NCBI RefSeq assembly: GCF_003428695.1 | Contig: NZ_QURH01000177.1 | Span: 1 to 39,035 of the forward strand | DNA: 39,035 nt | DNA from: Actinomadura logoneensis | GTDB lineage: Bacteria; Actinomycetota; Actinomycetes; Streptosporangiales; Streptosporangiaceae | Direction of reading: 5' to 3' | Shown: in pieces, positions 7,846-15,187 of the stretch | Numbering within the stretch: position 1 is the stretch's first letter | How the letters are laid out: every line of letters starts with the position of its first letter | Program-made: the position numbers and the translations under genes | The notes under the pieces: model-generated | What the model saw: the letters and a program-made list of their open reading frames with translations, nothing else | Told to the model about the DNA's origin: nothing | Database searches by the model: none

Positions 7846-7901
7846 GCTGGGGCGGGTGGGAGGTGGTGAGGTTACAAGGGCTTGGTGCGGGAGGTCAGCG
7901 T

Positions 7902-8405
7902 ATGGGCCGCATGGAAGAGGTTTTGAAGGCGGGTGGACATAAAGACGCCACCTTCCACCTCGCCGGAACGAAGGTCATCGTTCTAACGGACGACGACGGT
8001 CAGACATGGCTGTGCCGCCGCGAGGACGGCGCAGGCGAGTCCGCCATCCCGATGGGTGAGTGTGTCCGCAAGATGCCGGAACGGATGTTGACCGATTCGA
8101 GCGACGTCGGCAGTCGGATACCTCATGGGCTATCGATGAGATCGAGCAATGGTGCGAGCCACGCCTCGTCCTCCGCGCCCGGCCCGCCTGGGATGAGCCG
8201 AGCTTGTGTGGCGGCGGGCGACAAGCGGTGGTCGGACCGTGAAGATGCTGAGCGCTTCATTCGAACCACGTCAAAGCCTTGGACGTACAGCTCCGGACTG
8301 GCGGCGACGGCGCGTCCCGCCCCCTTCTCCGTATTCGACCGTGGCGGGTTTACCAGGGTGGGGGTTCGCAGAAACGGGAGCTGGCCGGGATACCAGCAGG
8401 GATGA
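7902..8405 (+). CDS. Hypothetical protein, probably degraded
   Basis: The ATG at 7902 has GGGAGG upstream. The first 50 residues look like a real protein (MGRMEEVLKAGGHKDATFHL, then AGTKVIVLTDDDGQTWLCRR). After about residue 55 the reading frame turns serine/proline-rich. A neighbouring frame (from about 8060) then reads more like protein (SDTSWAIDEIEQWCEPRLVL), which suggests a frameshift. I do not recognise the family. It sits between CRISPR array 1 and a frameshifted HEAT-like gene, in a stretch that looks eroded. Confidence 0.4.
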   Translation: MGRMEEVLKAGGHKDATFHLAGTKVIVLTDDDGQTWLCRREDGAGESAIPMGECVRKMPERMLTDSSDVGSRIPHGLSMRSSNGASHASSSAPGPPGMSRACVAAGDKRWSDREDAERFIRTTSKPWTYSSGLAATARPAPFSVFDRGGFTRVGVRRNGSWPGYQQG

Positions 8406-8453
8406 CCAGGCGGGGCCAGCCCCGCGGCCGGTGCCGCAGCAGGTCAGCTACGA

Positions 8454-9028
8454 TCACCTCCACCCGGGGCCGCAGAACGGGACCGTGTGGGTGAGTTCAG
8501 GGTCCTCCAGCAGCGGCGTGATGGCGCGGGCGGCGGCGTGCCGGATGTCGAGATCGTGATCATCCAGCAGGTCCCGCACGACCGCGAACAGCGCCGGGCG
8601 GGTCGAGCGGCGAGTTGGGCGGGCGAAGGCGGGAAGCCGAAGCGGCGGGCGCTTTCGTCGGCGGCCTGGCCGACATCAACGACCACACTGCCGATCAGCT
8701 CCAGCAGCTCGGCTCGCAACGGCAGCGGCGGCGGGTCACGGTAGAGCTCTGCGGGCAGCACCACACCCGCGGTGGCCGGCTGGCGAAGCAGCGCCGCCAC
8801 CACCAGGATCGCCGGAGCAGTCGCCTCGATGACCGAGCACTGGTGGTTGATCACCTCACCCAGCTCGTGCACCGCGCGCGCCTGCTGGGCAGGCGCACCT
8901 AGCGCCAAAACGGTCAGCAGCTCCTCGACCGGCCGGACACCGGCCCCCTCACCGGGGCCGAAGAAGACCTCCAGCCGAGCCCAGTCGGTACCCGCGATCA
9001 ACTCCTGCGGGGCGGCCCACTCGCCCAT
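8454..9028 (-). pseudogene. Frameshifted HEAT-repeat-like protein
   Basis: The start at ATG 9028 (MGEWAAPQELIAGTDWARLE) has GGAG 6 bases upstream. The protein reads well to about 8620 (...AADESARRFGFPPSPAQ). It then continues in a different frame as RPALFAVVRDLLDDHDLDIR and HAAARAITPLLEDPELTHTV, ending at a TGA at 8454-8456. The second part is a clear HEAT-like helical repeat, so a one-base frameshift near 8605-8630 splits one gene. The 575-base span from start to stop is not a multiple of three. It could be true inactivation or a sequencing error in a GC-rich run. Related proteins are common in Actinomadura-like genomes; their function is unknown. Confidence 0.65.
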
Positions 9029-9648
9029 CACTCTCCCCATCGTCGGAACGACCCGGAACATGCGGGCCCTCGCCCGAGGCAATCCCGCCCCGCCATTGAA
9101 GCGAAACGAAGAGCAGCCCAGTTACCGCTAGTGTCCGCACTCAGCTTCTCGCTGGCGGGTCTATGCCTACGACGACCGCCGACGCGCCGGCCGTTGCATC
9201 CTCGCTCGCTCCGCCGAGCCTGTCCTCCGTGCCGCCGCCATGCCAAGGAAGATCCCGGTGATCTCCAGAAGCACGGACCCCCGCTCTTGAGCGCGTTCCT
9301 CAAAATCACCGACACCGAACGGCGGCGCACGCGGGCGTTCCCGGAAATCATCGAGAAACGTTGCCAGCGGACACGAGTCAAACCACGATGGGACGTGCCG
9401 AAGCACTGGAGACATTCGCCGCAGCACTGGCCGACGTCCTCAAGACAGGCGACATCACGCCCCGCCATCACGTGACGGACGCCCACGGACGGCACCAGGA
9501 GTAGCCGCGCATCACCCGCCGACGAGGCGCCGAGTGGCTGCACGCCACCACTCTGATGGCACGAAAGGAGGGCTATTGCCGAAGACCGTGACGATCACTG
9601 ACGCCAGATCCACTGTCAGGACTCGGGGGCTCGGCGCAGAATGGGGGC
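9029..9648. other. Region without a convincing gene
   Basis: About 600 bases with only fragments. One 38-codon frame at 9388-9504 (MGRAEALETFAAALADVLKT..., stop TAG) reads like the end of a helical protein. An overlapping frame upstream (DLQKHGPPLLSAFLKITDTE) also looks protein-like. Together they could be remains of one frameshifted gene. No clear ribosome site or operon partner is seen. Confidence 0.35.
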
Positions 9649-10188
9649 GTGATGGAGATGCGACCTGCGACCAGCAGCGACAAGCCCCAGGTCAGATCCC
9701 TTATCGAGGCCCGCTGCGCGTGGCAGGAAGCCCGCGGCTTCGAGAGCTGGCGTCCAGCGCTGGAGCACCTGGTGGCCCAGTGCGACAACGCAGACGGAGA
9801 CGTGTGGGTCCTTGTCGACGACCAGGCGGGCGTGGTCGGGCAGATGCTCGTCCAAGACGTAGGTCCGCCATGGGGTTGGAGCGACGCTGAACGCGAAGAA
9901 CCGGCCCTGTACCTCTCCGGGTCCATCACCCGACCCGAGATGCAGGGCCGGCTCGGCGAGACGATGGCGCTGTGGGCGGTCGATCGGGCGGCGCGGCTCG
10001 GGATCCCTTGGGTGCGGCGCCACTGCCAGGTGGAGGCGGTCGCCCGCTACAACCTGACGCAAGGGTTCGCGCTGGTGCGCGAGGAGCAACGCACCAGCGC
10101 TCACTTGTGGATGATGGCCCGCCGCTCTGAGCGACTTGAGCTGTCTGATCGCCTCAGAGAAACGCCCGAGCTGCCGCGTCCAAGGTGA
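9649..10188 (+). CDS. GNAT family N-acetyltransferase
   Basis: A protein of about 179 aa with the GNAT layout: MRPATSSDKPQVRSLIEARC (first strand and helix), DVWVLVDDQAGVVGQMLVQD (beta 2-4), a region around GRLGETMALWAVDRAARLGI where acetyl-CoA is normally bound, and a C-terminal YNLTQGFALVREE, the common Y-x-x-x-GF ending. It starts at GTG 9649 or ATG 9652. It is convergent with, and overlaps the end of, the asparagine-synthetase-like gene. Acetylated lasso peptides (albusnodin) need a dedicated acetyltransferase, so a role on the neighbouring peptide is possible. The opposite orientation makes this only a suggestion. Confidence 0.82.
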   Translation: MMEMRPATSSDKPQVRSLIEARCAWQEARGFESWRPALEHLVAQCDNADGDVWVLVDDQAGVVGQMLVQDVGPPWGWSDAEREEPALYLSGSITRPEMQGRLGETMALWAVDRAARLGIPWVRRHCQVEAVARYNLTQGFALVREEQRTSAHLWMMARRSERLELSDRLRETPELPRPR

Positions 10189-11719
10189 TGACCTCCACCA
10201 GCTTGGAGTGCGTGTCCTCCCGGTAGGTCTCGCTCTCCAGTGCGGCGACCATGCCTTTGAGCCCGTCAGGGTCGAGGAACCCGTCCTCGATCAGCGGCGA
10301 CCCCTCGTCCAGGATCCGGCGCAGCAGCGGAATCCCGTGCAGCATCAGTGACTCCTCGACCAGCTCGGCGAACGACTCGCGCGCCTTCGGGTTGCACGCG
10401 TCTTCCGACAGGCCGAACGTCGCCAGGTGACGGCGCTGAAGCTGCTTGAGCTCTCGCCAGTAGAACGGCAACCGATCGCCGAGCTCGACCAGGGCTTGGT
10501 GCGCGAATGGGTGGACAGGCCACAGCCCGGTCTGGAGCAGCGGCGGCGCGACGCACTCGGCGGCCAGAAGCGTGATCCCGCCGGCCATGGCGGGCGGAGC
10601 GATGCCGTCGTCGCCGTACTCGATCCCTGCGCGCGCCCTCGGCCCGAGCCACGGCAGGTCGAAGTCCTCTCGCTTGTCCCGGGCGGCCTGGGCGGACTCA
10701 GCTGACCCGACGGCGACCATCTCGTCGCCTCCGAGCCCAGTGACGACCGTGTGCGCGCCGAGGCCGGCGATCTGTCGGTTGAGCGCGACGAAATGCTGAT
10801 GAAGGGGTTCGTCATACGGGCTGACCAGCTCCCCACGGACGCGAGCGCAGCCTGGCGCGAACATCGGCAGGTCTCGGGTGTCCAGGCACAGGTCATGTGG
10901 CCCGAACGGAACCTTGTCTCGGATCTCGGCGCGGCGGCGGATCTGCTGGTTGCGGCCAGCTCCGATGATGACGAGGGTGGCGGTGTTGATGCGACCGGGC
11001 CAGCGCCGGGCGGCGCGGATGCCGATCGACCCGGAGTCCAGGCCGCCTGTCAGGTGGCACAGCGTCGCGTCCGGGTCCAGGGGGCGCGCGTCCAACGCCA
11101 TGTCGATCGCGGCGGTGAAAGCGGCGAGGACGTCCGCACCGACGGCCAGGGCGCGGGGAGCGGCGTGTAGAACCGGCTCGGGGTACCGGATGACCAGGTC
11201 TCCGCCGAACGTCGCCGTCGCGCGCTCGGTCAGCCGGCGAATCCCCGCGAACGCGGTATCGGTGCTGTACCTCGGCCGGTACACCAGCATCCGCGTGACC
11301 TCTTTGGGGTGGAGACCTCCCGCGTAGGGCTGCAGATCGGCCATGTCCCACGAGCCGTGCAGGATCCCGTCCTGGTGAGCCAGGAACAGAGGGGTACTAC
11401 GGACAGCGCCGGCGGTGAGCCGGACCGGCCGGTGGGGCGCGGTCTCGATCAAGACGTAGTCGAGCGGCCACCGCCGCGCCTGGTCGGTGATGTAGTCGAG
11501 CTCGTCCGCAGTGACCGCGACCAGGTCCCTTGACACGGTCGCGCCGCCAGGCGCGCGTTCCCGGACGATGATCGCGGTCCGGGTTCCGTCGGTCGCGGCG
11601 ACCTGCTCCACCAGCGGATGAGTGAACGGTGCCAGTTCGCTCCTGCCGCCTGGTGTCACGTACGCGGTGCCGTTCCACCTCCAGGCCACGGCGTTCGGGT
11701 CGATCCTCAGCTTCAGCAC
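10154..11719 (-). CDS. Asparagine-synthetase-like macrolactam cyclase (lasso-type)
   Basis: A 521-aa protein related to asparagine synthetase B and lasso cyclases. The N-terminal domain resembles the glutaminase fold but starts MLKLRID, so it lacks the catalytic Cys2 and should not hydrolyse glutamine. The ATP-pyrophosphatase motif LTGGLDSGS is at about residues 223-231 and GLGGDE at about 328-333; both are needed to adenylate a carboxylate. In lasso peptides this activates an Asp/Glu side chain for ring closure with the N-terminal amine. GTG start with AGGAG 8 bases upstream. The preceding small ORF encodes a plausible precursor. It is closest in style to what databases call the albusnodin/ikarugamycin cyclase group, by recollection. 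No RRE or leader peptidase gene is recognisable nearby. Confidence 0.83.
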   Translation of the reverse strand: MLKLRIDPNAVAWRWNGTAYVTPGGRSELAPFTHPLVEQVAATDGTRTAIIVRERAPGGATVSRDLVAVTADELDYITDQARRWPLDYVLIETAPHRPVRLTAGAVRSTPLFLAHQDGILHGSWDMADLQPYAGGLHPKEVTRMLVYRPRYSTDTAFAGIRRLTERATATFGGDLVIRYPEPVLHAAPRALAVGADVLAAFTAAIDMALDARPLDPDATLCHLTGGLDSGSIGIRAARRWPGRINTATLVIIGAGRNQQIRRRAEIRDKVPFGPHDLCLDTRDLPMFAPGCARVRGELVSPYDEPLHQHFVALNRQIAGLGAHTVVTGLGGDEMVAVGSAESAQAARDKREDFDLPWLGPRARAGIEYGDDGIAPPAMAGGITLLAAECVAPPLLQTGLWPVHPFAHQALVELGDRLPFYWRELKQLQRRHLATFGLSEDACNPKARESFAELVEESLMLHGIPLLRRILDEGSPLIEDGFLDPDGLKGMVAALESETYREDTHSKLVEVITLDAAARAFL

Positions 11720-11743
11720 GGCCGTCTCCTCTCGCTGTGAGCC

Positions 11744-11775
11744 GCCGGAGCCCGGTCGGGCGGCCGGGCTCCGGC
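11744..11775 (-). terminator. Hairpin between precursor gene and cyclase gene
   Basis: A perfect 12-bp stem (11744-11755 with 11764-11775) and an 8-base loop lie in the 69-base gap between the putative precursor and the cyclase. Partial termination here would give more peptide than enzyme, as in other RiPP operons. Confidence 0.65.
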
Positions 11776-11788
11776 TGGCGAATGGGAA

Positions 11789-12004
11789 TCAGGTGGCGGT
11801 GGTGTCGTAGGTCTTTGCGGCGTCGCTGCTGCCAGCGATCTTCTTGTAGTCGTTGCGGATCTCCGGGCCCTGGACGATGAGTTCCAGGTCACCGTCGAAC
11901 AGGTCGTCGACGGCGACCGCCGGTTCGTCCGGGGCGGTAAACGGAGCCAGGCGCGCCACGGGAGCGCTACTCCGCTCCGACATCACGGTCTTCATCGTGG
12001 TCAC
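11789..12004 (-). CDS. Putative lasso/macrolactam RiPP precursor peptide (71 aa)
   Basis: GTG start at 12004 with GGAGGAG 6 bases upstream; ATGs at codons 4 and 8 are alternatives. The acidic leader (APDEPAVAVDDLFDGDLELI) is followed by VQGPEIRNDYKKIAGSSDAA and the end KTYDTTAT. There is no cysteine, so it is not a lanthipeptide. If the core starts at Gly46, Asp52 is core position 7 and could close a seven-residue ring with the Gly amine. The lysines at core positions 9-10 would be available for acetylation. The usual lasso leader motif (YxxP...) and a Thr before the core are not evident. The assignment as substrate of the next gene rests on position, size and the intervening hairpin. Confidence 0.68.
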   Translation of the reverse strand: MTTMKTVMSERSSAPVARLAPFTAPDEPAVAVDDLFDGDLELIVQGPEIRNDYKKIAGSSDAAKTYDTTAT

Positions 12005-12084
12005 GGGCCACTCCTCCGCTCGTGAGGGCCACAACCCTCAGCCGGTGTTGGCCTCAGTCAAACTCTGGGATTTCCGCACTACTA

Positions 12085-12126
12085 GGCGACAATGGCGACA
12101 TGCGCGGTGACACGCTGCATGTCGCC
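12085..12126. promoter_or_regulatory. Inverted/direct repeat in divergent promoter region
   Basis: GGCGACATGC (12094-12103) and its complement GCATGTCGCC (12117-12126) form a perfect 10-bp inverted repeat with a 13-base spacer. A third GGCGACA lies at 12085-12091. It sits just before the HTH/TPR regulator ATG at 12162 and upstream of the divergent precursor gene, so it may be the regulator's operator. Confidence 0.5.
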
Positions 12127-12161
12127 AGGCGGCCGGGATACGGGCTCTTGGAGGAGGCGGT

Positions 12162-13463
12162 ATGGCCGACAGGGCACTTCCGACCTGGGCGATCCGGCTG
12201 CGGACCCTCCGCGAGGCCCACGGCTGGGGTCTGTTTGAAACGGCCCGCCGCCTGTTCGCCGCCTGCGGCGTCCAGAACCCTCCTCCTACGAAGGTCAAAA
12301 GCCTCGCCCGGCAGGTCACCCGGCACGAGCGGGGTCAAGTCGTCCCCACGGTATGGGCTGACGTCTATGCGCTGGTGTACGGCCTGCCCGACAGCACCTT
12401 GATCCTGCCTTCGCCGCGTACCGTGGAAGCACAGTCTGACGGTGACGAGGACGACGTGAGACGGCGAGAGCTTCTCCAGCACACCACCGCCCTGGTGGCC
12501 GGTACAGCTGCCGCGCCCGCACTCGCGGTCCTCAGTGAGGCGTGGCAGGCCAGCCAGCCGAAGGTCACCGGCTCGACGGTGTCCCGCGCCATGCTCGACG
12601 ACTGGGCCGGCGCCTACGCCATCCACGCTCAGGGATATGTCCGGAACCCGCCGGCACTGGTGCTCGCGGGCCTGGCCCGCGACTGGGCGGAGATGGCCCC
12701 GCACCTCGCCAAGCCGCAACCGGACGTGGTCAAGCGCGACCTGGCGCACACTTCCGCGCGCCTGGCCCGTCTGATCGCCGGGACCGTTCTCCAGCTCGGC
12801 GACCGTCGCATGGCTGGACGGTGGTGGATCACGGCCAGGTCGTTGGCCGACGCCTCCGGAGACCGCCTCCTTGCTTCCTACACTCGATCCTGGGAAGTCA
12901 CCAGCCGCGTCACAGGACCGGACGAAGATCCGCGCGAGCTCCTCGGTCTCGCCGCACAAGCCCGGCGCCTCGCCGGACGGCGACCGACCGCAACCCTGCT
13001 GTACGCAACGGCCGTCGAGGCCGAAGTCCTCGCGTTCCAGAGCCGCCACCGCGATGCGCAGACCATGATGCGCCACGCTGAGCGTGTGTTCGAGACGATC
13101 CCCGCCAGCGACCCGGCTGGAACACGAGAAGAACTCCTGAGGTTCGACCAAGTGCTCGTGCTCGGCCTCAGCGGGTCGGCGGACCGAGTCGAGGAGCCCT
13201 GGCAAGCAGCGCGCCGGTACTACGGCACCGAGACCCACCTCTACAACGCTGCCCAGCTCGACCTGTACCGCCTGGCCGCACACGCCCAGCAGGATCCCGT
13301 CGAGGTCAGCCGTCAGGCCCTCTCGCTGCTGACCGGCCTGCCCGCCGAATGCAGGATCGACCGAGTTGCACTGCCCGCCGCTCAGGTCGTCCGCGCTCTC
13401 CCGGAAGGAGCTCGTGACCTGCCCGCGGCACAGGAACTCTGGGAGCTGATATCGCACCGCTAA
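12162..13463 (+). CDS. HTH transcriptional regulator with TPR-like C-terminus
   Basis: A 433-aa regulator. The N-terminal DNA-binding region covers about residues 10-75 (WAIRLRTLREAHGWGLFETA, SLARQVTRHERGQVVPTVWA). A linker RRRELLQHTTALVAGTAAAP follows, a common feature of large actinobacterial regulators of this type, then about 300 residues of helical TPR-like repeats (MAGRWWITARSLADASGDRL, TATLLYATAVEAEVLAFQSR). GGAGGAGG lies just before the ATG. It is divergent from the precursor/cyclase pair, mirroring the 5276 regulator beside the radical SAM operon. Control of the cyclase locus is inferred from position. Confidence 0.85.
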   Translation: MADRALPTWAIRLRTLREAHGWGLFETARRLFAACGVQNPPPTKVKSLARQVTRHERGQVVPTVWADVYALVYGLPDSTLILPSPRTVEAQSDGDEDDVRRRELLQHTTALVAGTAAAPALAVLSEAWQASQPKVTGSTVSRAMLDDWAGAYAIHAQGYVRNPPALVLAGLARDWAEMAPHLAKPQPDVVKRDLAHTSARLARLIAGTVLQLGDRRMAGRWWITARSLADASGDRLLASYTRSWEVTSRVTGPDEDPRELLGLAAQARRLAGRRPTATLLYATAVEAEVLAFQSRHRDAQTMMRHAERVFETIPASDPAGTREELLRFDQVLVLGLSGSADRVEEPWQAARRYYGTETHLYNAAQLDLYRLAAHAQQDPVEVSRQALSLLTGLPAECRIDRVALPAAQVVRALPEGARDLPAAQELWELISHR

Positions 13464-13512
13464 TAGCGCCGAAGCACACCTCGCCCGGTGCGCGGGATGG
13501 CAAGCTGAGCTC

Positions 13513-13731
13513 ATGGAGACCCCGACGTTCGAGGAGTTCTTCCGTACCGGCGACCTGGACGCTCAGATCGACGTCGTGGGCGTCCGAGCCGCAGCCGGCT
13601 GCTGGCGGGGCACATGGCTGTATGCCTGCCAACAGGGCGACGGCCCCGGAGTCGTGCACGTCATGAGGGACGCAAAGAGCGGTCTTGAGGCGGTATCGAA
13701 GCTGCTCACAGGGACGCTAGAGAAGATCTGA
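13513..13731 (+). CDS. Small hypothetical protein (72 aa)
   Basis: Starts METPTFEEFFRTGDLDAQID and ends SKLLTGTLEKI; acidic at the N-terminus, with no membrane segment. It follows the HTH/TPR regulator by 49 bases and is closed by a hairpin terminator, so it is probably a real gene co-transcribed with the regulator. The family is not recognised. Confidence 0.6.
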   Translation: METPTFEEFFRTGDLDAQIDVVGVRAAAGCWRGTWLYACQQGDGPGVVHVMRDAKSGLEAVSKLLTGTLEKI

Positions 13732-13746
13732 AGCGAGCAAGGAACG

Positions 13747-13776
13747 CGAGGCCGACACCCGGTGGTACCGGCCTCG
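13747..13776 (+). terminator. Hairpin terminator
   Basis: CGAGGCCG (13747-13754) pairs with CGGCCTCG (13769-13776), with an inner ACC/GGT extension, 16 bases after the small ORF stop. Confidence 0.65.
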
Positions 13777-13928
13777 TTGGCGTACGGGCCAGCGTCACCT
13801 CCACCGCCCCTCCAGCCCGATCGCGAGCCGGACAAACGCCCCGGCGAGCGGGACAAGCCTGATCGTGCGGTCTGCGTGGCCTGGTCGAAGGTCATGCGCC
13901 CTGCACCCAGCATGACGGCCCCCTCATC

Positions 13929-14090
13929 GCTGCGAACCCTCGTAGGGGCGATGAGGACGCGACCGACACGCAGCCGCGGGAGAGCATCCAGGTGTTGTGA
14001 ACCCTCGTAGGGGCGATGAGGATAGGCGAAGGCTGGCGGACAGCGGTCGAACGGCTTCTAGTTGCGAACCCTCGTAGGGGCGATGAGGAT
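13929..14090 (-). CRISPR. CRISPR mini-array 2 (3 repeats, 2 spacers)
   Basis: Repeats lie at 13929-13958 (first bases changed), 13994-14023 and 14061-14090, with the same 30-bp repeat as array 1. Spacers are 35 bp (13959-13993) and 37 bp (14024-14060). The leader-like sequence begins at 14091. The last two repeats end GGAT instead of GGAC. Orientation and missing cas genes are as for array 1. Confidence 0.88.
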
Positions 14091-14310
14091 CCCAGGGTAA
14101 AGCCGCAGTTACAGGAGCGGAAGGTGTCTCCGCCGGAAGCGGCTTTTTCAGTAAGCCGTCGGTAGTGCTGTCGAGCCCGGCGTGTTGCTGAAATCCGCTG
14201 ATCAACTCCGCTTCGCTCGCTCGGGTGAGTGATGGGGCTACACGCGCCCTCCGGGTGATGAACACGCTCCCTCACTGGGAGTTTCCGCTCGCCCGCCTCA
14301 AGTTGGGAGT
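14091..14310 (-). promoter_or_regulatory. CRISPR leader, copy 2
   Basis: About 120 bases match the leader of array 1. Weaker similarity to the copy at 14932 continues for about 200 bases, including GGGGCTAC and a CCGCTC-x-CCCGCCTC end. It lies between array 2 and the ASCH gene. Confidence 0.7.
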
Positions 14311-14381
14311 GGTGGGGTTCACCGGAGACGCCCGTTGTGTCATCTAGGCCACGTTGAGGCCCGGCGGCGCAAGTCTCCTGG

Positions 14382-14750
14382 TCAGGACGTCGGACCGGGG
14401 ACGAGTTCAATCTCGATGGCTAGCACGCCGAGGGCTTCCTTGTCGGGGCCGTAGATGCGGCGGATGTCAGCCAGTTGCTGGTCGCGGGGGCTGGTGGGGT
14501 TGACGTGCTCGGGGCCTTCGGTGTCGAGCATGTTCTCGAAGCTGTTGTAGCGAGAGATGCGCTTGACGCGAGTGAGTGCGGCGTCGCCGCCGCAGACAAA
14601 GCGAATGTGATCGCCAGCCTTGAGGTTGCGCAGGTTTGGGTACTCAACGCGGACCTCGATCGTCTTCGCCCCGGCAGCGACGAGGTCGAAGTAGCGGCGG
14701 TAGAGGTTCATCTCGTGGGCCTGGGACTCGGCGGGGGGACGGCCGACCAT
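14382..14750 (-). CDS. ASCH domain protein
   Basis: A 122-aa protein of the ASCH/PUA-like fold, which binds RNA or modified nucleotides. Typical segments are EMNLYRRYFDLVAAGAKTIE, RVEYPNLRNLKAGDHIRFVC, a middle region NSFENMLDTEG, and the C-terminal IRRIYGPDKEALGVLAIEIE. The start at ATG 14750 (MVGRPPAESQAHEMN) has a strong GGAGAGGA about 5 bases upstream; the open frame runs on through CRISPR array 3, but that is non-coding. The gene is bracketed by arrays 2 and 3 in the same orientation. ASCH proteins are thought to act in translation control or RNA processing, and some are nucleases or deaminases. The precise role here is unknown. Confidence 0.85.
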   Translation of the reverse strand: MVGRPPAESQAHEMNLYRRYFDLVAAGAKTIEVRVEYPNLRNLKAGDHIRFVCGGDAALTRVKRISRYNSFENMLDTEGPEHVNPTSPRDQQLADIRRIYGPDKEALGVLAIEIELVPGPTS

Positions 14751-14837
14751 AGTCCTCTCCAATTCGGCGGTGATGTAGGAGCGGTATTGGACGAGGAGGA
14801 CCATTATCCCGGCCGAGACCATCGGAGACGCTGAGTT

Positions 14838-14931
14838 GTTGCGAACCCTCGTAGGGACGATGCGGGCCCTGGCCGTGCAGCTGCAGCACCGGGACCTGCA
14901 CGTTGCGAACCCTCGTAGGGGCGATGAGGAC
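14838..14931 (-). CRISPR. CRISPR mini-array 3 (2 repeats, 1 spacer)
   Basis: A decayed repeat at 14838-14867 (its end changed to TGCGGGC), a 34-bp spacer (14868-14901) and an intact repeat at 14902-14931, next to the leader. It is the smallest of the three arrays and again decays at the leader-distal end. Confidence 0.82.
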
Positions 14932-15150
14932 CCCAGGGTAAAGCCGCAGCTACAGGAGTGGAAGGTGTCTCCGCCGGAAGCGGGTTCTTCAGCAAGCCGT
15001 CGGTAGTGCTGTGGAGCCCGGCGTGTCGCTGAAATCCACTGATCAACTCCGCCTCGGTCACTCGGGGAGTAGGGGCTACTAGCGCCCCTGGCAGAGGAGT
15101 CATGCTTCCACACTGGCAGTTGCCGCTCCCCCGCCTCTGGGCTCCGATCG
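14932..15150 (-). promoter_or_regulatory. CRISPR leader, copy 3
   Basis: Begins CCCAGGGTAAAGCCGCAG as in the other two copies and matches copy 2 most closely over about 200 bases. It ends near the truncated YdeI-like gene. Confidence 0.7.
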
Positions 15151-15187
15151 TGGAGATCCGATCGAGGCGCTGCCGGAAAGGCGCACG

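Noticed and set aside
9131..9475. 114-aa plus-strand ORF
   Set aside because: Arg/Pro-rich start and no ribosome site; at best its middle is part of a decayed gene.
11789..12004. FxLD-type lanthipeptide reading of the 71-aa peptide (LFDGDLELIV resembles an FxLD leader)
   Set aside because: No Cys for thioether rings and no lanthipeptide dehydratase or cyclase in the window; the neighbouring enzyme is asparagine-synthetase-like.
13892..14410. Possible tandem CRISPR repeat further left of array 2 near 13870
   Set aside because: Only scattered matches to the repeat and a wrong spacing; not better than chance.
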